The position numbers and the translations under genes are program-made. A stretch of DNA of 6,459 bases from an uncultured Campylobacter sp. (GTDB taxonomy: Bacteria; Campylobacterota; Campylobacteria; Campylobacterales; Campylobacteraceae): contig NZ_CALKTS010000163.1 of NCBI RefSeq assembly GCF_937997595.1, forward strand, positions 1 through 6,459, given 5' to 3'. The notes under the pieces were generated by a model. It saw nothing but the letters and a program-made list of their open reading frames with translations, was not told where the DNA came from and searched no databases. Shown one piece after another: positions 6,415 through 6,459 of the stretch (positions are counted from its first letter, which is position 1; every line of letters starts with the position of its first letter).

Positions 6415-6459
6415 TATAATCCTAAGCGGCGGCAGCGGCACGAGGCTGTGGCCCATCAG
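6407..6459 (+). CDS. manC: Mannose-1-phosphate guanylyltransferase (ManC/AlgA type), 3' end missing
   Basis: Only the first 17 codons are in the window. They encode Met-Thr-Asn-Ile-Ile-Leu followed by SGGSGTRLWPI. This is the nucleotide-binding signature (GGxGTRLWP) of sugar-nucleotide pyrophosphorylases; the form with Ser-Gly-Gly-Ser-Gly and Leu-Trp-Pro is characteristic of the mannose-1-phosphate guanylyltransferases ManC, CpsB and AlgA, which make GDP-mannose from mannose-1-phosphate and GTP in the cytoplasm. Whether the full protein carries the C-terminal phosphomannose isomerase domain of bifunctional members cannot be seen. The start overlaps the upstream glycosyltransferase stop by 8 bp and has an upstream AAGGA. 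GDP-mannose could feed the WbaZ-like enzyme, or be converted downstream to other sugars such as fucose or a 6-deoxyhexose. Confidence 0.85.
   Translation, partial: MTNIILSGGSGTRLWPI

Overview
This window looks like the interior of a surface-polysaccharide (O-antigen, capsule or exopolysaccharide) biosynthesis locus from a member of the Campylobacterota. A Campylobacter species with a moderate-GC genome is the most likely source. That placement is inferred from the very frequent AAATTT/AAATTTAAAATTTT-type words, the dense one-strand gene packing and the general protein style; there is no rRNA or other marker gene to confirm it. Every gene is on the + strand and no intergenic gap exceeds 27 bp, so the region reads as one operon. 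Both ends of the window cut through genes.

Layout, left to right: (1) a heparinase II/III-family polysaccharide lyase that enters from beyond the left edge and ends at 1821; (2) a GT-B glycosyltransferase resembling TuaH-like group 1 enzymes (1814-2974), overlapping gene 1 by 8 bp; (3) a multi-spanning O-antigen polymerase/ligase-family protein, probably Wzy (2926-4155), starting at TTG and overlapping gene 2 by 49 bp; (4) a GT4 glycosyltransferase with a clear E-x7-E motif (4183-5271); (5) a WbaZ-like GT4 glycosyltransferase, probably a mannosyltransferase (5290-6414); (6) the first 17 codons of a mannose-1-phosphate guanylyltransferase, ManC type (6407-window end), overlapping gene 5 by 8 bp.

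Together the genes suggest a Wzx/Wzy-type assembly line. ManC would make GDP-mannose. Three cytoplasmic glycosyltransferases would build a lipid-linked repeat unit. Wzy would polymerise it on the periplasmic side. The lyase could trim, edit or clear the polymer. A flippase, an initiating sugar-phosphate transferase and chain-length control or export proteins are not in the window and would have to lie in the flanks.

Base composition is strongly uneven. The lyase body and the WbaZ-like gene are about half G+C in sampled lines, genes 2 and 4 are intermediate, and the polymerase is about a quarter G+C with 60-base lines as low as 12-13%. This is the pattern expected of a variable, exchanged central cassette flanked by more conserved genes. 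I found no RNA gene, CRISPR array, insertion sequence, convincing promoter or terminator. I see no evidence of an entirely new system; the most interesting points are the lyase inside a polymer-assembly operon, the cassette-like composition and the start/overlap architecture.
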